This document shows positions 26,384-34,713 of a DNA stretch of 64,000 nucleotides, piece after piece. Location of the stretch: positions 62,001 through 126,000 of the forward strand of contig CAVPXC010000007.1 of the NCBI GenBank assembly GCA_963709505.1, in the 5' to 3' direction. Numbering within the stretch: the stretch's first letter is position 1; every line of letters begins with the position of its first letter. The position numbers and the translations under genes are program-made. The notes below the pieces were generated by a model. That model had not been told where the DNA came from, made no database searches, and worked only from the letters and a program-made list of their open reading frames with translations. Origin of the DNA: CAVPXC01 sp963709505 (GTDB lineage: Bacteria; Chloroflexota; Anaerolineae; JAAEKA01).

Positions 26384-26512
26384 CAAGGTAGGAGAATAGT
26401 TTGACCCACTTTGTTACGTCGGGTACAATCAATCAACCCCTTTGTTGTCCTTTCTGCCCATATCCTTTGAAACCGTTGGAAAGATAGAGATCTCGACCAC
26501 ACAACAAAATCT

Positions 26513-27430
26513 ATGGAAACCACCCCAAAACCACAGATCCCCCTGACCCGCTACGCCTGGCTGTCCATCGCCGCAGCGATCATCACGATCTCGATGAAAG
26601 CCTCCGCCTACTTTCTGACCGGCTCGGTTGGCCTGCTTTCCGACGCTTTGGAGTCGACCGTCAACCTGGCAGCGGCAATTGTTGCTTTGATCGTGCTCAG
26701 GCAGATCCTTCGCCCGGCCAACGACGAGTTTGCTTTTGGCTATTCCAAGGCGGAATACTTCGCCAGCGGTTTCGAAGGCGGCATGATCCTCTTGGCGGCA
26801 GCAGGTATCATTTTTACGGCCATCCCACGGCTGATTCACCCGGTGCCGCTGGAGAAACTCGGCCTGGGCCTGGCCATCTCTGTCGCCGCCTCGCTGATCA
26901 ACCTGGGCGTAGCGCTGGTGCTGAAGCGCGCCGGCAAACGGTACAACTCGATTACGCTGGAAGCCGATTCCCGCCACCTGATGACCGACGTGTGGACCAC
27001 CGCCGGCGTGCTGGTCGGCATTGTCCTGGTGATGGTGACCGGTTATTTGCGCCTGGACGCCATCATTGCACTGCTGGTGGCCGCCAACATCATGGTTACC
27101 GGCTACCGGCTGCTGGTTCGATCGGGGCGTGGTCTGCTGGACGCGTCGCTGCCGCCCGAAGAACTGGCCTTGGTCAAGTCGATCCTCGATTCCTACCAAT
27201 CCGAGGGGATCAAGTATCACGCCTTACGCACACGGGAGGCGGCGGCGCGCAAGTACCTGGTCGTTCACCTACTCGTGCCGGGCAGTTGGACAGTGGAGCA
27301 AGGACACCAAATAGCCGAACAGATCGAAACGCAAATGCGCGAAGCTGTTCCCAACAGCGCCGTGGTCACGCACGTCGAGCCGATCGACAACCCTCTCTCG
27401 ATGCAGGATGCCGATCTGCTCTACGAATGA
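26513..27430 (+). CDS. Cation diffusion facilitator (CDF) efflux protein
   Basis: Membrane exporter for divalent metal ions such as zinc, iron or manganese. The first metal-site helix is GLLSDALESTVN and the second has the HxxxD pattern (HLMTDVWTT). The FGYSKAEY loop between helices II and III is typical. A cytoplasmic C-terminal ferredoxin-like domain (about residues 210-295) contains LRTREAAARKYLVVHLLVPG. The His usual in the first helix motif is replaced by Glu, a common variant; the preferred metal cannot be deduced. Confidence 0.85.
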   Translation: METTPKPQIPLTRYAWLSIAAAIITISMKASAYFLTGSVGLLSDALESTVNLAAAIVALIVLRQILRPANDEFAFGYSKAEYFASGFEGGMILLAAAGIIFTAIPRLIHPVPLEKLGLGLAISVAASLINLGVALVLKRAGKRYNSITLEADSRHLMTDVWTTAGVLVGIVLVMVTGYLRLDAIIALLVAANIMVTGYRLLVRSGRGLLDASLPPEELALVKSILDSYQSEGIKYHALRTREAAARKYLVVHLLVPGSWTVEQGHQIAEQIETQMREAVPNSAVVTHVEPIDNPLSMQDADLLYE

Positions 27431-27631
27431 CCTTTGTGGCCGGGTACGCTGTTTATCCGACATTTGACAATCCTGGCGCTTCTTGACCATCCGATTGAGT
27501 ACGAGGGCGGCACCGGAAAGGCATTGGTCTGATCCCACTGGTCCATGCTCACTAAGATGGAGCCCATGCGGCTGGGCAAAAGCGGCAAAAGGGGGTACAA
27601 TGCCATCATACCAGGAGGGAAGGAGTGAAAG

Positions 27632-28648
27632 ATGGCCGAACAGCAGGACTACAATTCGCCGTGGAAGGACATTCTCGATCTGCAATTCGAGGAGTTCATG
27701 GCCTTTTTCTTTCCTACCGCTCACGTCCAGATCGACTGGCGGGCTGGCTATGAGTTCCTGGACAAGGAGTTGCAGAAAATCACGCTGGATGCTGCGCTGG
27801 GCCGGCGCATGGTGGATAAGCTGGTGAGGGTGCAGCTCCAGGACGGCCGCGAGCAGTGGGTGCTGGTGCATGTGGAGGTGCAGATGCAGCCGGCCATCGG
27901 CTTCCCGGAGCGCATGTTCGTCTACCATTACCGCATCCACGATCGCTTCGGCGCCCGCTGCGCGACTTTCGAAATCCTGGCCGACGACGATCCGGGCTGG
28001 CGGCCCGGTGAATTCCGCGACGAGCTGCTGGGCACCGAGCTGGTGATGCGCTTCAGCACGGCCAAGCTGACGGACTACGAAGCGGACTGGCCGGCGCTGG
28101 AGAACGAGACCAACCCCTTTGCCGTGGTGGTGATGGCGCACGCGGGCACGCGCGCTACAGCGGCCGATCCACACGCCCGACTGGATTGGAAATTCCGTCT
28201 GACCCGCCGTTTGTTCGAGCGTGGCTACGACCGCCAGCAGATCATCGGCCTGTATCGTTTCATCAACTGGGTGATGGCGTTGCCTGACGAACTCGAGCTG
28301 GAATACGACCGGCAAGTAGACGAATATCAGGAGGATCGCAAGATGGAGTACCTGAGTTCAATGGAGCGCCGCGCCATGGAGCGCGGCCGCCAGGCTGGTA
28401 TCCTGGAGGGTATGCAGCAAGGCATGCAGCAAGGCATGCAGCAAGGCGTGCAACAAGGCGAGCTATCCGGACGGGCTGCCACCGTGCAACGTCAGTTGGC
28501 GCGGCGTTTAGGGATCTTGTCCAAAGAGGACGAGCAACGCGTGCGGTCGCTCTCCATCACCATGCTCGACCGCCTGGCCGACGACCTGCTGGACTTCAGC
28601 GAACCTGCCGACTTGCAGCGCTGGTTCGCCCGCTACGTGGCACAATAG
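27632..28648 (+). CDS. Rpn-family putative PD-(D/E)XK nuclease/transposase-like protein
   Basis: 338 residues. The N-terminal two thirds match the Rpn/transposase-like family (PWKDILDLQFEEFMAFFFP, DKLVRVQL, WVLVHVEVQ with the nuclease-like E-x-Q, and MFVYHYRIHDRFG). A low-complexity Gly-Met-Gln-Gln repeat (four 12-bp DNA repeats around 28409-28456) links to a C-terminal region (QLARRLGILSKEDEQRVRSL ... LDFSEPADLQRWF) like DUF4351. Rpn proteins promote recombination and are often mobile. It is intact and followed by a clear terminator. Confidence 0.75.
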   Translation: MAEQQDYNSPWKDILDLQFEEFMAFFFPTAHVQIDWRAGYEFLDKELQKITLDAALGRRMVDKLVRVQLQDGREQWVLVHVEVQMQPAIGFPERMFVYHYRIHDRFGARCATFEILADDDPGWRPGEFRDELLGTELVMRFSTAKLTDYEADWPALENETNPFAVVVMAHAGTRATAADPHARLDWKFRLTRRLFERGYDRQQIIGLYRFINWVMALPDELELEYDRQVDEYQEDRKMEYLSSMERRAMERGRQAGILEGMQQGMQQGMQQGVQQGELSGRAATVQRQLARRLGILSKEDEQRVRSLSITMLDRLADDLLDFSEPADLQRWFARYVAQ

Positions 28649-28692
28649 TAGACGACCTGCCCAAGCGGCGATTTGCCTGGTGTCAACAAAGA

Positions 28693-28745
28693 GGCGGCTG
28701 GAGCGGACGCGATGATGCGTCCACTCCAGCCGCCTTCTTGTGTTC
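28693..28745 (+). terminator. Terminator hairpin after the Rpn gene
   Basis: An 18-bp stem with one mismatch (28693-28710 with 28717-28734, loop GATGAT), followed by TTCTTGTGTTCTT. Confidence 0.65.
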
Positions 28746-28786
28746 TTCGACCGGCCGCAACGCGTATCAGGCCGTGCCATTTCGAT

Positions 28787-28947
28787 GCGCCGCCGAGGCT
28801 GCCGCTCATGCCGGTCAGCCGGTTCTCCGCATCGTAGCTCAGGTTAATGTCCGAGCTGCCGTTGATGCGCCGTCAGGCGTTGCCGCTCGGGTCACACCAA
28901 TACTTCTGATTGCCCGCAGCCGTTCCGCCTACGTGTGTCACCGCATG
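28787..28947 (-). pseudogene. RHS/YD-repeat fragment
   Basis: The minus strand encodes NLSYDAENRLTGMSGS, a clear YD-repeat, preceded by NQKYWCDPSGNA and a stop. The frame is broken and no start or complete gene is present, so this is a remnant of an RHS-type polymorphic toxin or wall protein. The rest of 28746-29092 shows nothing else recognisable. Confidence 0.5.
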
Positions 28948-29092
28948 TTGGTGATCAGCTCGCCCACCGCCAGCCCGGGGATCACGCATAGTAATCACTC
29001 GTCATCTTTCCGTAACCCTCCGATCCTTCCATTCCGGAATCCTGCTCTCCCCCTCCGCTCCCCACGTCCCCAAACTCGCTTTTTCGCACATA

Positions 29093-29153
29093 TTGACATT
29101 CCCCACGAGTAATGATAAGATAATCAAAAGCTAAACGAAAGGTAATCGAAAGT
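29093..29153 (+). promoter_or_regulatory. Promoter plus three 11-bp operator repeats of the DeoR gene
   Basis: TTGACA (29093-29098), 17 bp, TAAGAT (29116-29121). Then three contiguous 11-bp direct repeats TAATCAAAAGC, TAAACGAAAGG and TAATCGAAAGT (29121-29153) run into the GTG start. Direct repeats with about 10-11 bp period are typical of DeoR-family binding sites; autoregulation is inferred. Confidence 0.65.
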
Positions 29154-29919
29154 GACAACTCTCACCGCCTTCGATCGACGCACAGCCATCCTCTCCCATT
29201 TGCAGCAACACCGGCGGGCCAGCACGCGCCAGCTCAGCGACCTGTTCGGCGTTAGCGAGGTCACGATTCGCACCGACTTCGCCACGCTGGAGGAGAGCGG
29301 CTACCTGAGCCGCCAGCACGGCGGCGTCGAGCTGCCGCGCGGCCAGGACGAGCAGCCGTTCGAGGCACGGCGCAGCCAGCATTCGCAAGAGAAGGTCGAG
29401 ATCGCCCGCGCCGCGGCCGCCACGATCGAGCCGGGCGACACGGTCCTGCTCGACGCCAGCTCGACCGCCTACCAACTTGCGCTGACCATCAAGGATCGGC
29501 GCAACTTGACCGTGGTCACTAACAACGTGCAGACCGCGGCCGCCCTGGCCGGCAACCCGGCACTCGAAGTTGTGCTGATCGGCGGCCTGGTGCGCGGGGA
29601 CAACTGGAGCGTGGTTGGCGTGCTGGCCGAGGAGATGCTCAGCAAGCTGCACGCCACGCGCGGCTTCTTCGGCGCGGCCGGCTTGACCCTCGACCGCGGC
29701 CTGACCGACGCCAATTCGCGCGAGGTGCAGATCAAGCGCGCCATGATCGCGGCCACAAAGCACGTCACTGTTTTGCTCGACGCCAGCAAGTTTGGCCAAC
29801 AATCGTTTCTGACCTTTGCCAAGCTGACGGATGTCGATCATCTCGTCACCGACGACGGCATTCCTGAAGAGTACCGGGAGGCCTGCCGGCAGCATGCTAT
29901 CCGCTTGACTACTGTCTAA
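29152..29919 (+). CDS. DeoR/GlpR-family transcriptional regulator
   Basis: 255 residues with an N-terminal HTH (RRASTRQLSDLFGVSEVTIR TDFATLEE, then GYLSRQHGG). The DeoR effector domain contains ALTIKDRRNLTVVTNNVQTA, RGFFGAAGLTLDRGLTD and VTVLLDASKFGQQSF, which binds phosphorylated sugars in characterised members. The GTG start at 29152 is within the third operator repeat and has AAAGG upstream. The next gene is a corrinoid-methyltransferase fusion, the likely target along with the regulator itself. Confidence 0.85.
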   Translation: MTTLTAFDRRTAILSHLQQHRRASTRQLSDLFGVSEVTIRTDFATLEESGYLSRQHGGVELPRGQDEQPFEARRSQHSQEKVEIARAAAATIEPGDTVLLDASSTAYQLALTIKDRRNLTVVTNNVQTAAALAGNPALEVVLIGGLVRGDNWSVVGVLAEEMLSKLHATRGFFGAAGLTLDRGLTDANSREVQIKRAMIAATKHVTVLLDASKFGQQSFLTFAKLTDVDHLVTDDGIPEEYREACRQHAIRLTTV

Positions 29920-29929
29920 TCCCGGAGTT

Positions 29930-29985
29930 CCTGAACAAGTTCAGGAGTCCGGCATTTACCTCGGACTCCTCGACTTGTCAAGGAT
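29930..29985. repeat. Short palindromes after the DeoR gene
   Basis: TTCCTGAAC-AA-GTTCAGGAG followed by ACTCCTCGAC-TT-GTCAAGGA, the same pair of motifs found at 14070-14105. No T-run follows and there is no recognisable cobalamin riboswitch before the corrinoid gene. Confidence 0.55.
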
Positions 29986-30031
29986 TTCCCATCCCCCATA
30001 AGGCCAGCCGACCTACAAGGAGACCCCTTCC

Positions 30032-31851
30032 ATGTCCAACCCCGAAGAGATCAAGGATCAGCTCTACAACGACGTCATCGACGGCGACACGTCTGCTGTC
30101 GTGCAAGGAACGCACGCGGCCCTGGACGCACACCTGGAGCCGGCGGAAATCCTGTACGAGGCGTTGATTCCAGCCTTGACAGAAGTGGGCGCGCTGTTCG
30201 AGAGCGGACAGTATTTCGTGCCCGAGATGCTGATCAGCGCCAAGTCGATGAAGGCCGGCCTGGAAATCCTGCGCCCGCTGCTGGCGGCCCAGGGCGCCAA
30301 GCCCGTCGGTACCTTCCTGATTCTGACCGTCAAGGGCGATATCCACGACATCGGCAAGGATCTGGTGCGGGTCATGCTGGAGGGCGCGGGCTTTCGCGTC
30401 ATCGACCTGGGCGTCAACGTGCCGCCCGAGAAGATGATCGAGGCGATCAAGGAGCACCAACCGGAAATTGTGGGATTTTCAGCCTTCCTGACCACGACGA
30501 TGCCGATGTTCAAGACAAACATCGAGGCGTTGAAGGAAGCGGGCTTGCGCGACCAAGTCAAGATCATGGTCGGCGGCGCGCCGATTACCGAGGAGTATGC
30601 CCGGCACGTCGGCGCTGACGGTTTTGCGGCCGAGGCCACCAGCGCCACACGCATGGCGCTCGACTTCATCAAGAACCCGGAGACCTCGAAGTACCTGCTG
30701 CGTCCCGAGGACAAGTCCTCCGCCAAGACCTTTGCCAAGGCTGCCGGCTCCGGCGTGCTCCTGGCCAAGCCGCCGCGCCGCCTGCCAGCCAAGCCGGCTA
30801 CGACGTCGCTGGAGCGTGTGCTGGCCGTGCTGCGCCATCAGGAGCCGGACCGGGTGCCGCATTTCGAGTGGGTGCAGGACGTCAGCGTGATCCAGGCTAT
30901 GACCCGCGGCGGCGCCTACTTCGACCTGATCGAGCAGTACGACATCGACGGGGTGATGACCGGGCCGGAGTACCGCAAGAAAAGCCTGGGCGACGGTATC
31001 TTCGTCGACGAGTGGGGCGCGGTGCGGCGCATCGGCCAGGACAACTACGCCATGCCGGTGGACGACCAGGCGCCGATCAAGAGTCTGAAGGACCTCGAAA
31101 TCCTGGCAGCCCCCCGATCCGGACGATCCCTTCCGCTATGAGAAGATCCAGGCCACGATCGACCGCTTCGGCGGCCGCCGCGCCATCATCCTGCAGATCC
31201 GCGACGTGTGGTCCGGCCCGCGCGACTATATTGGCTACGCGCAACTCTTCATCAACCTCAAGGAATGCCCGGAGTTGGTGGATGGCGTGGTCAGGAAGTG
31301 CGTCGACCACTACATCCGCGTGATCGAGCGGGCATCCAAGATGGGCGTCACGCTGGTGTTCTCCGGCGACGACGTGGCCGACAACCGCGGGCCAATGCTG
31401 AACCCTGACCTGTGGCAATCGCTCTTCATCCCGCACTTCAAGCGGCTGGTGGCCGCGATCCACGGCTGCGGCCTCTACCACTGGAAACACAGCGACGGCA
31501 ACATGTACCCGCTGCTGGACAGCATCGTGGACGCCGGCTCCGACGGCATCGACCCGATCGACCCGATGGGCGGCATGGAGCTCAAGGTGGTCAAGGCGAA
31601 ATACGGCGACCGGGTGTCGATCAAGGGCAACGTGGACCAAACCGAGCTGCTGATGTATGGTCCCCCCGAGGCGGTGGTCGAGTTCGGTCAAGTCGTGCAT
31701 TCGCGACGCGGGTAAGGGCGGTGGCTACGTCTGCTCATCCAGCAACTCGATCCACTCAGGCGTGGATCCCGATCTGTACAAGGTCATGATCGAAGCGATC
31801 CATCACTATGGACGGTATCCGTTGGATTACGATTTGTTGGCGCCAGTCTAA
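30032..31851 (+). CDS. Corrinoid protein fused to a UroD/MtaA-like methyltransferase (two frameshifts)
   Basis: Residues about 1-215 are a methyltransferase corrinoid protein: a helical cap, then the cobalamin-binding DxHxxG motif in VKGDIHDIGKDLV and GGAPIT. After a linker (LLAKPPRRLPAKP) comes a UroD-type barrel of the MtaA/methyltransferase group (SLERVLAVLRHQEPDRVPHF, VFSGDDVADNRGPMLNP, LYHWKHSDGN, SIKGNVDQTELL). One extra C in the run 31110-31115 and one extra base near 31685 break the frame; the last part reads SCIRDAGKGGGYV. The fusion would keep methyl carrier and methyltransferase together. The methyl donor is unknown. A DeoR regulator precedes it. Confidence 0.7.
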
Positions 31852-31897
31852 GAACGATGAATGATGAACGTTGAGCGATAGGTAGGTCGCCAAAACC

Positions 31898-31937
31898 GCA
31901 AACGCGCCACTTGCTCGATGGCAAGTGGCGCGTTTGC
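31898..31937. repeat. Perfect 17-bp hairpin after the methyltransferase gene
   Basis: GCAAACGCGCCACTTGC, TCGATG loop and exact complement. No T-run, but the position 46 bp after the stop suits transcription termination. Confidence 0.7.
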
Positions 31938-31949
31938 AGTCCTGGAAGC

Positions 31950-32079
31950 GTATCTTCTCAATAATCCGGGGTAGGGGCACGGCCTTGCGCCTGCCCGCCG
32001 GGCGACCGCAAGGGTACGCCCCTACATCCTGCCCACGGGGCGACCGCAAGGGTACGCCCCTACATATTGAGAAAATACC
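31950..32079. repeat. 130-bp palindromic element (GTATCTTCTCAATA ends)
   Basis: The ends GTATCTTCTCAATA and TATTGAGAAAATAC are inverted. The inside holds GTAGGGGCACGGCCTTGCGC and two copies of GGGCGACCGCAAGGGTACGC. A 96-bp relative lies at 44328-44423. Nothing coding is present. Confidence 0.75.
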
Positions 32080-32155
32080 TAGCAACTGTCTGAACGCTCG
32101 CGCCGAGGCGCAAAGACGCAACGGAGCAGACGGCAGCGGTCGATACGTGACCGTC

Positions 32156-32698
32156 TCAAGCAGGCGTTGAAGGTGCCGGTGTATCCTGATCAGGCACAGC
32201 CTCGCTCGCCGAACCGCCCAGCATGGCGGCCAGTTCGTCCAAGGCGGCCTGCTCCTTCTCGTCGATCACCGACTTGTTGCCAATGCCAAAGTGGCCACCG
32301 GTCTTGGTCAACGCAGCCGTGCGGCCGATCTCGACGATCCACTTGGCGAAGCCGTCGGCGCCGGGCAGCGCAGAAACAGCCGCCCAGGCATTGGCTACGG
32401 TCTGCTTAGTCTGCTCGCGAACGGCGGCCACATCCTTCGTATTCTGGTACTCGATCGAGTTCGCCTTCATCTCGTCCTTGGACATGGTCTTCATGAGGTT
32501 CAGGTAGTCTGTGACCAGCTCGCCGTAGCTGCTGTCGCCGGCCTGCGCCTCCTGGCTCATGAACTTACCGACCTGCATGATCTCCTTGATCATTTCCATT
32601 CCACCCCCGCTGGAGGTGGACACATAGGTCGCCGCTGCCATCGGCGCATTGAAGACGAATTTCCACTGCTCGGGGGTCAGTTGGTCTTTGATGGTCAT
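32156..32698 (-). CDS. Hypothetical helical protein
   Basis: 180 residues, not recognised. The sequence is helical and soluble (EQWKFVFNAPMAAATYV, MIKEIMQVGKFMSQEAQAG), with a second helical half (VREQTKQTVANAWAAVSAL) and an Ala/Pro-rich tail. The ATG at 32698 is preceded by AAGGAA. It is likely a single gene next to a DUF1269-like stress protein in the same orientation, 143 bp apart. No catalytic motif is visible. Confidence 0.55.
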   Translation of the reverse strand: MTIKDQLTPEQWKFVFNAPMAAATYVSTSSGGGMEMIKEIMQVGKFMSQEAQAGDSSYGELVTDYLNLMKTMSKDEMKANSIEYQNTKDVAAVREQTKQTVANAWAAVSALPGADGFAKWIVEIGRTAALTKTGGHFGIGNKSVIDEKEQAALDELAAMLGGSASEAVPDQDTPAPSTPA

Positions 32699-32841
32699 CG
32701 TGTTTTTCCTTTCGTAATGTGGGGTAGGAGGTAGACAAGGGAACAAGTAGATCAGAAGTAGCCTGCAATCTTGTCTACTTGTCCCTTCACTTGTCTACCT
32801 GCCAGTGCAGGAGGCTCTACAGCTGTTCCTGCACTGCTGCC

Positions 32842-33426
32842 TCAGGCTCCGGCTATGCCCAGGACACCGGCAGCCGGGCCGGCTACGGCGGCGGCCTGGT
32901 CCATTGCCCTATCTGCTGGGGTTTCGTCGGCAGGCGCGGCTGCCTCCATGGCCTCGGCCGATACTTCGTAGGTCCACACGGTACCGTTGGCCATGGCCAG
33001 CTGATCTTTGGTCGCCGCCAGCTCGAAGTCGTCACAGGTGACCACCACGGCGGCCTTGCCACTCTTGAGTTCGTCGGCGATCTTGTTGAGTTCGTCCTCA
33101 GTAAGGTGTGTGGACTTCTTGAAGAACGCGCCCAGCACGCCGCCTACCACGCTACCGGCAACCAGGCCGCCAACTACCGTGGCGCCGCCGGTGAATACGC
33201 CGGCGATGATGCCCACGATGGCACCAACTTTGGCGCCTTTGCCGGCTTTTCGGCCGACGTGCGTCTTGATCTTGCCGTCCGGCGTTGCCACCATCGTGCC
33301 AACTGCGCCAAGTTTGACGTCGTCGCTGGCCTTATCCCAACTCTTCAAAGCCTCGACCGCCGCTTCCGCTGCATCAGCGGTGGCGTAAAAAGCGATCACA
33401 ACATTTTCGTTCTTATTGTCGGACAT
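32842..33426 (-). CDS. DUF1269-like glycine-zipper protein
   Basis: 194 residues. The N-terminal ferredoxin-like half (VVIAFYATADAAEAAVEAL) is followed by a Gly/Val-rich hydrophobic stretch (about residues 66-100: GAIVGIIAGVFTGGATVVGG) that could insert in the membrane. A second domain (LKSGKAAVVVTCDDFE) and an Ala/Pro-rich tail complete it. This resembles DUF1269/stress-related membrane proteins. The ATG at 33426 has GGAGAG upstream. Function unknown. Confidence 0.6.
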   Translation of the reverse strand: MSDNKNENVVIAFYATADAAEAAVEALKSWDKASDDVKLGAVGTMVATPDGKIKTHVGRKAGKGAKVGAIVGIIAGVFTGGATVVGGLVAGSVVGGVLGAFFKKSTHLTEDELNKIADELKSGKAAVVVTCDDFELAATKDQLAMANGTVWTYEVSAEAMEAAAPADETPADRAMDQAAAVAGPAAGVLGIAGA

Positions 33427-33652
33427 AGTTTGACTCTCCTTTGTATCTATGTTCCCGCGCCAACCCATCACCTGGGTGATGAAATTGTAGCCGCGACCCG
33501 CCGTTCTAGCAAACCGATTGAGGCGCTTCATCGCAGCACGGAGACAGGAAGTCGGCCCGAACAAGGCACACCCTCTATTTCTCATTCCTGTCACAACCGG
33601 CTATGATAGGGCGTCAGGTCGGGACATCAAATGGTCTTTGACCTTCGCTCAG

Positions 33653-33734
33653 TGCTTTGTTGAGCTAGAAGTTTGAGTGTCATCCCTTCGGCGGCCTCAG
33701 GGATGACACTCGCACTTTTCAACCTAACAGAACA
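33653..33734. mobile_element. 82-bp MITE copy 3 (CTCAG duplications at 33648-33652 and 33735-33739)
   Basis: Exactly 82 bp, as copies 1 and 2. The right end CAACCTAACAGAACA and inner arms GAGTGTCATCC / GGATGACACTC are conserved. The 5-bp flanking duplication is CTCAG, which defines the target as CTNAG. It lies 8 bp before the NHL lipoprotein start and includes no promoter that I can see. Confidence 0.85.
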
Positions 33735-33747
33735 CTCAGGAGCCACC

Positions 33748-34713
33748 ATGCGTTTTTCACTGCGAAGCTATCTGGCAGCCGCCACAACTCTGTTGGCCTT
33801 ATTTATGCTGACCGCGTGCACGTCTGGCGCCAAACAACCGCCGCGGCCGAATGGCATTGCGCTTGCACCGGACGGCAGTGTGTACGTAATGGCTCTCGGC
33901 AACCACCGCATGGTCCACTTGTCACCGGAAGGTCGCTTTCTGGGCGCGTTCGGCAAACTAGGAACAGAGCCTGCGAGTATCTACGAAGGCTGGGGTACGG
34001 CGCTCGACCAGGCGGGGAACATCGCCCTCTGCCACCGCCTACGAGATGAGACTGCCGGCGTCGACCGCGAGAGCGTCAAGGTGTTCACGCCCCAAGGCCG
34101 GCTGGTGCGCGAGATGATCGCGCCAGATGGTGGAAGCCCGGAAGGGTGCATGAGCGTTCGCGTCGACCCACAGGGTCGCATCTTCATGGTCAACAATTCA
34201 TCCAATCGCGTGCGCATCCTTAACTCGCAAGGTGAGCTGTTGTCCACGCTCTGGGGCACGACGGGCTCTGGCCTTGGTGAGTTTCTCGGTTTGCGCGATA
34301 TCGCCCTAGACACCCAACGCGGCCTGCTCTACGCCAGTGATTCGGGCAATAGCCAAATCCGGCAGTTCTCCCTTGAAACGACATCCACAGGTGAGATCAG
34401 TGCCACGCACCGTCTGACCTTCGGCACATATGGCCGCGGCCCGGGCAGGCTGGCCTATCCCCAGTATATCGCAGTCGATGAAGCCACCGGCGAGTTGGCC
34501 GTGGGTGACATGGCCAATCGCCGCATTCAGATCTTCGATTCGGATGGTCGCCCACTGCGTGAGTTTGCGCCGCCCGGCGTTGAGGATTGGCAGGTGATGG
34601 GCCTGGCTTTCGGGCCCGATGGCGCAGTGTTTGCAGCAGACGCGCTGAACGGCGTGGTTTGGGTCTTTGAGCCTGATGGTCGGCTGCGCCAGAAGATGGA
34701 GGTGCCATCATAA
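33748..34713 (+). CDS. NHL-repeat beta-propeller lipoprotein
   Basis: Surface lipoprotein of 321 residues. The signal peptide ends in lipobox LTAC, followed by about five to six NHL-type blades (e.g. PNGIALAPDGSVYVMALGNH, VRVDPQGRIFMVNNSSNRV, YIAVDEATGELAVGDMANR). Such propellers bind ligands or proteins. The ATG at 33748 is used because the signal peptide begins there; frames further upstream run into the MITE. Its stop is next to the start region of the membrane sensor that follows, so they are probably co-transcribed and may act together. Confidence 0.75.
   Translation: MRFSLRSYLAAATTLLALFMLTACTSGAKQPPRPNGIALAPDGSVYVMALGNHRMVHLSPEGRFLGAFGKLGTEPASIYEGWGTALDQAGNIALCHRLRDETAGVDRESVKVFTPQGRLVREMIAPDGGSPEGCMSVRVDPQGRIFMVNNSSNRVRILNSQGELLSTLWGTTGSGLGEFLGLRDIALDTQRGLLYASDSGNSQIRQFSLETTSTGEISATHRLTFGTYGRGPGRLAYPQYIAVDEATGELAVGDMANRRIQIFDSDGRPLREFAPPGVEDWQVMGLAFGPDGAVFAADALNGVVWVFEPDGRLRQKMEVPS

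Noticed and set aside
28738..29112. Open frame of 124 codons on the plus strand
   Set aside because: The opposite strand carries a recognisable YD-repeat fragment, so this is its antisense shadow.
29920..30031. Possible cobalamin riboswitch before the corrinoid protein
   Set aside because: The 112-bp leader contains only short palindromes; none of the conserved B12-box bases could be found.
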